A stretch of DNA of 19,939 nt. Source: DASVWH01 sp036389715. GTDB taxonomy: Bacteria; Acidobacteriota; Blastocatellia; Pyrinomonadales; Pyrinomonadaceae. Position 1 is the stretch's first letter. Each line of letters begins with the position of its first letter. The notes below the pieces were generated by a model. The model was not told the DNA's origin and made no database searches. It saw nothing but the letters and a program-made list of their open reading frames with translations. Shown here one piece after another: positions 7,107 through 14,078 of the stretch. A program made the translations under genes and the position numbers. The stretch spans positions 1 to 19,939 of the forward strand of contig DASVWH010000094.1 of assembly GCA_036389715.1 (NCBI GenBank), given 5' to 3'.

Positions 7107-7853
7107 TCAAGAGCGTTGCTCGCCGAGCACCAGTCTCTGGAATCTGGCCGCGTCTTCGCGCATCCTGACGTTGTTGAAGAGGACGTAGGAAGTGCCCGCG
7201 CCCGGCAGCATTTCGAGCAGCTCCGCCAGCTCGTCGTCCTCATAAACGTAACGGAAGCCCTTGCGCCCGTGAAGACGAAAATAGCAGTCTTCGGGTGTCA
7301 CCGTCCGCGCCGCGAAAGGGTCAACGACGTGCGTTAGCCCCAGCTCGCCGCACAGCTCGCGCAGTAATCCGCCGGGCCACTCGCCGCGCGGCTCCCACAA
7401 CAGCCTTAAGCCCGCCGGGCGCTCGATGGAGCTGAAGAATTTGCGCAGCTGTTTGACGTGCGGGGCCGTCGGCGTAAAGCTCGCGGGACACTGAAAGAGG
7501 ATGCGGCCAGCCTTGAGCGCGAGGGCGCAGGCGAGCGTCGTCTCCCATGCTTCCGAGACTACCGGGCTCTGGCGAAATGAGCCGCACGCGGCCCGCTCCT
7601 TCTCGCTGAGTTCCCGCTTGAGCCGCCTGTAGGTCGGGCTGCGCGATTCGTGCGTGATGAGCTGCCAGGCCTTGAGCGTGAACTCGAACTCAGGGGGCGC
7701 TGCCGCGCGCCAGCGTTCGAGCGTGCTTATTTGCGGCGGTTGATAGAAGGTCTGCTGGACTTCGACGACCGGAAAGCTGGCCGTGTATTCGGCCATCGCC
7801 ATCCGAAAGCCGCAGCAGCCCGTTTTGACGACTCTCAAATCTTCCCCCTTCAC
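7107..7853 (-). CDS. DUF72 family protein (YecE-like, TIM-barrel)
   Basis: A 248-aa DUF72 protein. Recognisable family features in order are VKTGCCGF (residues 9-16), the VEVQQTFYQPP segment (30-40), FTLKAWQLITH (59-69), LLWEPRGEW (151-159), DCYFRLHGRKGF (189-200) and SYVLFNNVR (222-230). The family adopts a TIM-barrel fold; its biochemical role is not firmly known. I prefer the GTG at 7851-7853. It has a purine-rich GGAGGAGGGAA directly upstream, and a TATAAT box on this strand at 7928-7933 would start transcription near 7921. An upstream in-frame GTG at 7920-7922 would then lie at the transcription start, which argues against it. The gene is divergent from the TIR-STAND gene. Confidence 0.85.
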   Translation of the reverse strand: MKGEDLRVVKTGCCGFRMAMAEYTASFPVVEVQQTFYQPPQISTLERWRAAAPPEFEFTLKAWQLITHESRSPTYRRLKRELSEKERAACGSFRQSPVVSEAWETTLACALALKAGRILFQCPASFTPTAPHVKQLRKFFSSIERPAGLRLLWEPRGEWPGGLLRELCGELGLTHVVDPFAARTVTPEDCYFRLHGRKGFRYVYEDDELAELLEMLPGAGTSYVLFNNVRMREDAARFQRLVLGEQRS

Positions 7854-7927
7854 ACTTCCCTCCTCCTCTTGCTGCCTCAAATCGCGGCCCGCGCGCACGG
7901 GCGCTCTTTCCGAATCTATCACCCGTT

Positions 7928-7946
7928 ATTATAAAAGTTGTATAGT
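7928..7946. promoter_or_regulatory. Back-to-back -10 boxes for the DUF72 and TIR-STAND genes
   Basis: On the minus strand TATAAT occupies 7928-7933 (toward DUF72). On the plus strand TATAGT occupies 7941-7946 (toward the TIR-STAND gene, about 107 bp before its ATG). Neither has a convincing -35 box. The two boxes are only 7 bp apart, so two polymerases could not use them at the same time. The assignment depends on short matches. Confidence 0.35.
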
Positions 7947-8052
7947 ACGGGGCGCTGCCTGAGAAAAGAGTAGGACGGTCAGCCGCAGCCTCACCCGCCA
8001 AGCAGACACTAAGGGCAAGCAATGCTTAACCTGATACGCTTCGGGAGAAACG

Positions 8053-11000
8053 ATGTCCGAGCCAACTCAAGCCTCGTCGGGCCCTGCGGCCAGAGAGGGC
8101 TTCGCCGTTTTCCTCTCGCACAACAGCCGGGAAAAGGCGACGGTCGAACGCATCGCGGAGAAGCTCAAGCGCGGCGGCCTTGAGCCCTGGCTCGACAAAT
8201 GGTGTCTCACTTCCGGCGGCGACTGGCAAAGGGAACTGGTCGAGGGGCTGCGCGCATCGAGCGCCTGCGCCGTCTTCGTCGGCCCTCATGGAATCGGCGA
8301 TTGGGAAGACCTGGAGTATAAGCTGGCGACCGACAGGATGGCCAAGGACCGCGCCTTCCGCCTCTTTCTGGTCCTCCTGCCGGGCCTCCCCGAACCCTTC
8401 GACACGAGCGCCCTGCCGCCCTTCCTGAGCATCCGCACCTGGGTGGACCTGCGCCGTGGAATAGAGGATGCGCGCAGCTTTCAATCGCTCGTCAACGCCA
8501 TCAAGGGCCTTCCGCTCGGCCCTGAGAGAACCATCGAGCCGCGCGACGACATCTCTCCTTATCGCGGGCTGCAAACCTTTGACGAGGAGCACGCGGACTT
8601 CTTCTTCGGGCGCGATGCAGACATCCAGCGCCTCCTGGAAAAGCTCAAGACGACGCGCTTCCTGGCCGTCCTCGGCTCATCCGGGAGCGGCAAATCTTCG
8701 CTCGTTCGCGCCGGTCTGATCCCCGCGCTCAAAAATGGAGTGCTCCCGGAAAGCGAGACCTGGACCATTCGCGTCTTTACGCCGACCGCTCACCCGCTCG
8801 CGGCCCTGGCCGGAAATCTCCTGCGGCTCTACCCGCAGCAGGCCATGAGCCGCACCCTTGACGAGCTGGGCGCAGACGAGCGGACGCTGCACCTGGCCGT
8901 CTCGCTCGCTTTTGCGGAACAGCCCGCCGCGGCGCGCATCGTCTGGGTCGTAGATCAATTCGAGGAGATTTTCACGCTCTGTAGCGACGAACGCGAGCGC
9001 ACGCAGTTTCTGGCCAACCTGCTTTACGCGGCCTTCATTCCGGGCGGGCGCAACGTGGTCCTGCTGACGCTGCGCGCAGACTTTTACCAGAAGTGCGCGG
9101 CCTACACGGAGCTTTCCGCGCGCATTGCCGAGCATCAATTTCTCGTCAGCCCGATGGATGAGGAGAACTTGAAACAGGCTATTGAAGAGCCTGCGTGGCA
9201 GACGGGGCTGGAATTCGAGCAGGGCCTGGTCGAGACGATTCTCGACGATGTCGAGAATCAACCCGGCGCGCTGCCGCTGCTCGAACACGCGTTGCTGGAA
9301 TTGTGGGAGCGGCGGCGCGGGCAGATGTTGACGCTCGAAGCATACCGCGAGAGCGGCGGGGTGCAGGGCGCGATTGCCAAGCGGGCCGACACCATCTACG
9401 ACTCGTTCAGCCCGGAACAGCAGATGATTGTGCGCCGCATCATGCTTCGCCTGACGCAGCCCGGCGAAGGGACCGAAGATACGCGGCGGCGGGCGACGAT
9501 GGGTGAGCTCATCACCCGGTCCGACGAGAGCCAGGCCGTCGAGGAGGTAGCGCAGACGATGGCGACGGCGCGGCTGCTGACCTCCGGCACGGACGAGCAG
9601 CCGGGCGAGCAGACCATCGATGTCTCGCACGAAGCGTTGATCCGCGGCTGGCCGAAGCTGCGGAAGTGGATCGAGGAGGACCGCGCCGGACTGCGTATTC
9701 TTCGACGGCTGACGGAGGCGGCGCGGGAATGGCAGACGGCCAGGGATGAGAGCCTGCTGTATCGCGGCGCGCGCCTGGCCCAGGCCGTCGAGTGGCGCGA
9801 GCGAAACGAGACGGCGCTTAATGAGCTTGAGCGGGAATTTCTGGACACCAGCCTGGCCGCCCGGCAGGCGATAGAGCGGCGGCGAAGAAGAATCGTCCTG
9901 GCGCTGGCAGCGGGTCTAGTGATGGCCGTGGCGCTGGCCGGGCTGGCGATTTTTCAATGGCGGCGTGCGGACGAGCAGGCGCAGGTCGCGCACTCAAGAC
10001 AACTGGCCGCCGAATCCTTATCGAAGATCGAGAACGACCCGGACCTGGCCTTCCTGCTCGGAGTTGAGGCCAATCGGGTCCATGAATCCCTCGAAGCCAG
10101 GAGCATCCTGCTTCAGGATATGCAGTATCGTGAGCACCTCGCCGCTTTCCTGCACGGCCACACGGCGACGGTGCACAAAGTAGCCTTCAGCCCCGACGGC
10201 AAATTGTTGGCTTCCGCCAGCGGCGCAAATGGGAAAGACAATTCCGTGCGGCTCTGGGATGTGGCCTCCGGTCAGCCGGTAGGCCAGCCGCTCGCGGGGC
10301 ACGAGGGCGCTGTGCTCTGCGTCGGCTTCAGCCCGAACGGTAAAATTCTGGCCTCGGGTGATGACAAAGGCGTCATCATTTTGTGGGACGTGGCCACGCT
10401 TGCTCCTATCCTTCAACCCCTCACCGGACACCGGGAACCCGTTGACAGTCTCGCCTTCAGCCCTGACGGCAACCTGCTGGCGTCGGCCAACAGCTTCGCC
10501 AGGGACGAGGCTGACGGTAGGGCCGCATCCGGGGCAGAAATCTACCTGTGGGATGTCGCTTCTCATAACCGCCTCGGTCAATCGTTTGAAAGTCAGGACG
10601 GGTTCACGGCCAGCCTGGCTTTTAGCCCGGACGGTAAGATACTGGCGGTCGGCAGCGGTGATTTTTTTGCCGAGCACGAGGTCCCCGAGCATTCAATAAA
10701 AGATAGATTCTCCGATTTTTCAATAACTCTTCTGGACATCAATACGCGGAAGACTCTCGGTCCGCCGCTCGAAGGCCACAAAGGCCCGGTCTTAAGTTTA
10801 GCCTTCAGCCCGGACGGAAGAGTGCTGGCTTCAGGCAGCCGCGATAAAACCGTCAAGCTGTGGGATGTCGTCGCCCGCAAACCTCTCTCCGGCTCCGAAA
10901 TTCGCGGCTTTGAAGGAGAGGAGCCGCATACGGGCGCTATCCGCGATGTACGCTTCTCGGCAGACGGAAAGACGCTCGTTTCTGTTGACTCTAAGAATCA

Positions 11001-12402
11001 CCTTCTGGTGCGGGAAGTCGAATTCTCGACCGTCAAGAACAACCTCGTTCTTCTGGGCTTCAACTTCAGAAAGTATCTGACCGGTTATTTTCGTGAAATG
11101 GAGAGCGTCACTTTCAGTCCCGACATATCCAGGTGGGCGACGGGCGGCTGCCGGAAAGGCGAAGCGAATAATGTCTGCACCGAGGGCGAAATCAGTCTCT
11201 GGAACATGGCCGCGCGCCTGCCGGTCAGTTACCCCATTGATGAGGACTTCGGCGGCCTGACCAGTGTGGCCTTTAGCCCGGACGGCAGGACTCTGGCCTT
11301 CGGCGGCTTCGGCCACAGAAGGACCGTCGCGGACATCGTTATGAACCGTCCCCTGAACGAAGAAGGTGAAGTCCATTTATGGGATGCCGCCACCCGGCAA
11401 CTCATCGGCCAACCCCTGAGAGGCACGCCGAGCCGTGTCACAAGTGTAGCCTTTAGTCCTGATGGGAAAATACTGGCGACGGGTAATTGCAGGCTTGAAG
11501 ACAATATTTGCAAGCAGGTCTGGATTCGCCTCTGGAATCCCGACACGCAGCAGCTCATCGCTGAATTGCCGACAGGACACAGATATGACGTGACCACATT
11601 AATCTTCAGTCCTGACGGGAGAACTCTCGCTTCGAGTGAGGGTGGCAGCAGGGGTTTGGGCGAGGACAGTAAGGTTATCCTCTGGGATGTCAAGACGCGG
11701 CGCGAGCTTGGCGAGCTCAACATCCCGGGCCATCTCGGCATAGCCTTTAGCCCCGACAGCAAAACGCTGGCCTCCGGCGGATGCGCAAAGATCGGGTCGA
11801 ACACGGGCGAGACGCTACAGAGATGCGTCGAAGGCGAAATCCGTTTATGGAACGCCGCCACCCGGCAGCCTCTCGGAGAGCCTCTCAGAGGTCACAAGGA
11901 CATAATTACCAGCATCGCTTTTAGCCCGGACGGTAAATCATTGGCCTCGGCCTCGGGCAGGTTCGCCGAGACCATCAGGCTCTGGGACTTAAAGACTCGA
12001 CAATCGACGGGGCGGCCCTTCACGGGCCAAATCGGCTTTGTCAGGAAAATCGCCTTCAGCCCGGACGGCGAAACCTTGGCTTCGATCTCGTCCGGTCAGT
12101 GGTCGAAAGCCCACAACATTTTTCTCTGGGACGTAGCCACTCGCCAGATCATCGGCCAACCGCTGACCGGGCACACCGCTTCTATTACTGACATAGCCTT
12201 CAGCCCGGATGGCCTGAAGCTGGCGTCCGCCGGTAACGACAGCGTTGTCATCCTCTGGGATTTGAGCCTGGAATCATGGATGACGAGCGCCTGCCGCACC
12301 GCCAACCGTAACATGACGCGGGCCGAGTGGGAGCGATACTTCCCGGACCAGCCCTACCATAAAACCTGCCCGAATCTTCCGGGGCCGGTAGACGAAAAGT
12401 GA
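8053..12402 (+). CDS. TIR - nSTAND1 NTPase - transmembrane - 14x WD40 protein
   Basis: A 1449-aa modular protein. Residues 16-150 are a TIR domain (FAVFLSHNSREKATVERIAEKL, then CAVFVGPHGIGDWEDLEYK). Residues about 168-560 are an nSTAND1-type NTPase that opens with SPYRGLQTFDEEHADFFFGRD. It has Walker A GSSGSGKSS (208-216, K214) and Walker B IVWVVDQFEE (296-305, D301), and a later DVSHEALIRGWPKLRKWI helix common in such proteins. A predicted membrane helix spans 614-635, preceded by five arginines. Fourteen WD40 repeats fill about 701-1404, enough for two seven-bladed propellers. A short tail (1405-1449) contains TRAEWERYF and two cysteines. STAND proteins are ligand-activated switches: the repeats sense, the NTPase oligomerises and the TIR acts as effector. 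Related designs serve in anti-phage defence or signalling, but the role here is inferred. The ribosome site is GGGAG at 8043-8047. There is no adjacent partner gene. Confidence 0.93.
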   Translation: MSEPTQASSGPAAREGFAVFLSHNSREKATVERIAEKLKRGGLEPWLDKWCLTSGGDWQRELVEGLRASSACAVFVGPHGIGDWEDLEYKLATDRMAKDRAFRLFLVLLPGLPEPFDTSALPPFLSIRTWVDLRRGIEDARSFQSLVNAIKGLPLGPERTIEPRDDISPYRGLQTFDEEHADFFFGRDADIQRLLEKLKTTRFLAVLGSSGSGKSSLVRAGLIPALKNGVLPESETWTIRVFTPTAHPLAALAGNLLRLYPQQAMSRTLDELGADERTLHLAVSLAFAEQPAAARIVWVVDQFEEIFTLCSDERERTQFLANLLYAAFIPGGRNVVLLTLRADFYQKCAAYTELSARIAEHQFLVSPMDEENLKQAIEEPAWQTGLEFEQGLVETILDDVENQPGALPLLEHALLELWERRRGQMLTLEAYRESGGVQGAIAKRADTIYDSFSPEQQMIVRRIMLRLTQPGEGTEDTRRRATMGELITRSDESQAVEEVAQTMATARLLTSGTDEQPGEQTIDVSHEALIRGWPKLRKWIEEDRAGLRILRRLTEAAREWQTARDESLLYRGARLAQAVEWRERNETALNELEREFLDTSLAARQAIERRRRRIVLALAAGLVMAVALAGLAIFQWRRADEQAQVAHSRQLAAESLSKIENDPDLAFLLGVEANRVHESLEARSILLQDMQYREHLAAFLHGHTATVHKVAFSPDGKLLASASGANGKDNSVRLWDVASGQPVGQPLAGHEGAVLCVGFSPNGKILASGDDKGVIILWDVATLAPILQPLTGHREPVDSLAFSPDGNLLASANSFARDEADGRAASGAEIYLWDVASHNRLGQSFESQDGFTASLAFSPDGKILAVGSGDFFAEHEVPEHSIKDRFSDFSITLLDINTRKTLGPPLEGHKGPVLSLAFSPDGRVLASGSRDKTVKLWDVVARKPLSGSEIRGFEGEEPHTGAIRDVRFSADGKTLVSVDSKNHLLVREVEFSTVKNNLVLLGFNFRKYLTGYFREMESVTFSPDISRWATGGCRKGEANNVCTEGEISLWNMAARLPVSYPIDEDFGGLTSVAFSPDGRTLAFGGFGHRRTVADIVMNRPLNEEGEVHLWDAATRQLIGQPLRGTPSRVTSVAFSPDGKILATGNCRLEDNICKQVWIRLWNPDTQQLIAELPTGHRYDVTTLIFSPDGRTLASSEGGSRGLGEDSKVILWDVKTRRELGELNIPGHLGIAFSPDSKTLASGGCAKIGSNTGETLQRCVEGEIRLWNAATRQPLGEPLRGHKDIITSIAFSPDGKSLASASGRFAETIRLWDLKTRQSTGRPFTGQIGFVRKIAFSPDGETLASISSGQWSKAHNIFLWDVATRQIIGQPLTGHTASITDIAFSPDGLKLASAGNDSVVILWDLSLESWMTSACRTANRNMTRAEWERYFPDQPYHKTCPNLPGPVDEK
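9892..9957 (+). other. Predicted single transmembrane helix of the TIR-STAND-WD40 protein
   Basis: Residues 614-635 (IVLALAAGLVMAVALAGLAIFQ) are 22 uncharged, mostly hydrophobic positions lying between the NTPase and the WD40 region. The N-side flank has five consecutive arginines and the C-side flank only two, so the positive-inside rule places the TIR and NTPase in the cytoplasm and the WD40 part outside. Confidence 0.75.
10153..12264 (+). repeat. Fourteen tandem WD40 repeat units (coding)
   Basis: Units recur every 40-60 codons with the pattern GH....V..laFSPDGk.LAsgs......irLWDv.t. Clear starts are near residues 702, 749, 792, 847, 908, 959, 1013, 1064, 1124, 1175, 1226, 1280, 1325 and 1373. 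Units 4, 6 and 7 are degenerate: unit 6 has VREVEFS in place of LWD. Units 3, 4, 7, 8, 9, 10 and 11 carry long loops before the LWD strand. The repeats are similar in protein but diverged in DNA, so the array is not a recent expansion. Confidence 0.85.
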
Positions 12403-12427
12403 ATTTCACGGCCCTCTTCAGGACGGG

Positions 12428-13174
12428 CTACGAATAGATGTTCATCGGGCGCGCGAGCAGCGCCAGCGGGTCTTCGACGTTGAGCGCTTCGCGGACGTAG
12501 AAGGCTTCGCCCGCGCCCGCGCCGATGAGCGAGCCGTAGTAGCGCATCCGCCACTCGATCTGCTGGAGAAAACCCTTTTCGCTGATGCGCGTCTGCGGCT
12601 CTTCGGAGCCGGGGCTGTAGAACTGCGAGGCGTGCGCCCTGATGGCCTGCATCTTCTGGTCCATGAAATCCGAAACGTCGACGATGAAGGACGGGACGAC
12701 GAGGCGCGAGTAGACGGCATGAGCGATTGCCGGGACGCGCACGGGCGGTTGTCGGGACTCCTCGTCGTAGCGGCGCATGCTGGCCAGCCGGGCGGCCTCG
12801 CGAACGATGCGGCAGGTGTTGGCGTGGTCCGGGTGCGGGTCGTCCCAGTGATTGGTCAGGATGAGACTCGGCTGGTGTGTGCGGATAACGCGGACCATCG
12901 CGCACCGCGACTCTTCGTTGAGCCAGACGTGCCCGTCCGGCTGTTCGAGGTTGAGGCGCACGTCGAGCTTGAGAATGGCGGCGGCCGCGCGCGCCTCTTC
13001 CGCGCGCCCTTCGGGAGTGCCGCGCGTCCCCATCTCGCCGCGCGTCATGTCGAGCACGCCCGTTCGATAGCCGAGCGACTTTAACTTGAGCAGCGTCCCG
13101 CCAGCCGTCAACTCGGCGTCGTCCGGGTGCGAAAAGACGGCCAGCGCATCCAGCTCTATTTCGGGTCTATTCAT
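12428..13174 (-). CDS. bshB1: Bacillithiol biosynthesis deacetylase BshB1
   Basis: A 248-aa zinc-dependent deacetylase of the PIG-L/LmbE family. BshB1 removes the acetyl group from GlcNAc-malate to give glucosaminyl-malate, the second step of bacillithiol synthesis. The zinc motif SHPDDAE spans residues 15-21 (H16, D19). TRGEMGTRGTPEGRAEEA (44-61) and NHWDDPHPDHANT (108-120), with HPDH at 114-117, are typical BshB1 signatures. The start is ATG 13172-13174 with GAGG four bases upstream. The open frame continues to 13336, but it crosses the intergenic region and the start of the divergent MBL-fold gene, so I reject the longer form. Its stop is 25 bp from the stop of the TIR-STAND gene, in convergent orientation. 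MshB-like or other LmbE deacetylases are possible, but bshA in the same window favours BshB1. Confidence 0.9.
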   Translation of the reverse strand: MNRPEIELDALAVFSHPDDAELTAGGTLLKLKSLGYRTGVLDMTRGEMGTRGTPEGRAEEARAAAAILKLDVRLNLEQPDGHVWLNEESRCAMVRVIRTHQPSLILTNHWDDPHPDHANTCRIVREAARLASMRRYDEESRQPPVRVPAIAHAVYSRLVVPSFIVDVSDFMDQKMQAIRAHASQFYSPGSEEPQTRISEKGFLQQIEWRMRYYGSLIGAGAGEAFYVREALNVEDPLALLARPMNIYS

Positions 13175-13216
13175 CGCGCCTCGATTGCATTTTCGGGGAA
13201 GCCTTTCGTCATTGAG

Positions 13217-13259
13217 ATTTAGCTTAACAGGGGGCGGCGGGTCAAGCGCGCATTTGACG
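13217..13259. promoter_or_regulatory. Divergent promoter region for bshB1 and the MBL-fold gene
   Basis: The 133-bp gap between the two starts holds a -35-like TTGACC on the minus strand (plus 13240-13245) with a weak A/T-rich -10 candidate, CTAAAT, near 13217-13222 for bshB1. On the plus strand TTGACG (13254-13259) could be a -35 box for the MBL gene, but no good -10 follows at normal spacing. Confidence 0.25.
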
Positions 13260-13307
13260 GCGGCGAGCGCGGGTTGATAGCCTTTCGCCGTCGAAGGTAG
13301 CGCCGCA

Positions 13308-14078
13308 ATGAAGCTGACAGTCCTCGGTTCAGGCACATCCGTCCCTCACGCCCGGCGCGCATCGAGCGCGCACTGGCTCGAAGACGGCGCGGGTTCCCTT
13401 CTGCTCGACGCGAGCGCGGCCGTCGTTCACCGGATGGCGCAGGAGGGACTGGACTGGGCCGGGCTGGACGCTGTCTGGATCAGCCATTTTCACCTGGACC
13501 ACGTCGGCGGCCTCGCCCCGCTGCTCTTCGGCATGAAGCACGCGCCGGAGACCGAAGGGCGGCGCAAGCCCCTGACCATTTTCGGCGGCGACGGCCTGGA
13601 AAAACTCTTCCGCGCATTCGACGGGGCCAATGATTACGGGCTGTTCAGGCAACGGTTCCCCGTCGAGATACGCGAGGTCTCGCCAGGGGAGGAGTTCGAG
13701 ATTCTGCCGGGCCTGCGCGCGCGAACCCTCTCGACGCCGCACACGCCCGAGAGCCTGGCCATTCGTTTGACGAACACCGGCGCGGCCTCGATGGTTTACA
13801 CTTCGGACACGGGCTATACGGAGTCTCTGGCGGAGTTCGCAGGGGGCGTTGACCTCTTGATGATGGAATGCTCCTTCTGGCGCAACAAGCCGCTGGAGAC
13901 GCATCTCGAACTGGCGGACGCGATGCGGTTGGCGCAGCTGGCCGCGCCGCGCAGGGTCTTGCTCTCGCACCTCTATCCCGAATGGGACGGCGTGGACCTC
14001 GCAACGGAAGCGAAAAAAATCTGGCCGGGCGAGACCATAGAGGCTACCGACGGCCTGCGGATAGAGATCGAACGATGA
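13308..14078 (+). CDS. Metallo-beta-lactamase-fold hydrolase (RNase Z-like)
   Basis: A 256-aa protein of the MBL superfamily, in the RNase Z/ElaC-like group by overall order. It starts MKLTVLGSGTSVP, the usual first strand of this group. The di-metal site is intact: SHFHLDHVGG (residues 59-68, with H60, H62, D64 and H65), H145 in STPHTPESLAIRL, D167 in YTSDTGY and H221 in LLSHLYPEW. The short exosite seen in true tRNA-processing RNase Z is not obvious, so the substrate could be a tRNA 3' end, a cyclic nucleotide or another phosphodiester or ester. Its TGA stop overlaps the ATG of the next gene (ATGA), indicating one transcript. It is divergent from bshB1. Confidence 0.88.
   Translation: MKLTVLGSGTSVPHARRASSAHWLEDGAGSLLLDASAAVVHRMAQEGLDWAGLDAVWISHFHLDHVGGLAPLLFGMKHAPETEGRRKPLTIFGGDGLEKLFRAFDGANDYGLFRQRFPVEIREVSPGEEFEILPGLRARTLSTPHTPESLAIRLTNTGAASMVYTSDTGYTESLAEFAGGVDLLMMECSFWRNKPLETHLELADAMRLAQLAAPRRVLLSHLYPEWDGVDLATEAKKIWPGETIEATDGLRIEIER

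Noticed and set aside
12382..12414. Possible terminator between the TIR-STAND gene and bshB1
   Set aside because: GGGCCG and CGGCCC can pair, but the stem is only 6 bp with a 21-base loop and no T-run.
13175..13336. Upstream extension of bshB1 to 13336
   Set aside because: It crosses the intergenic region and overlaps the divergent MBL gene. The conserved N-terminus starts at the ATG with a GAGG site.
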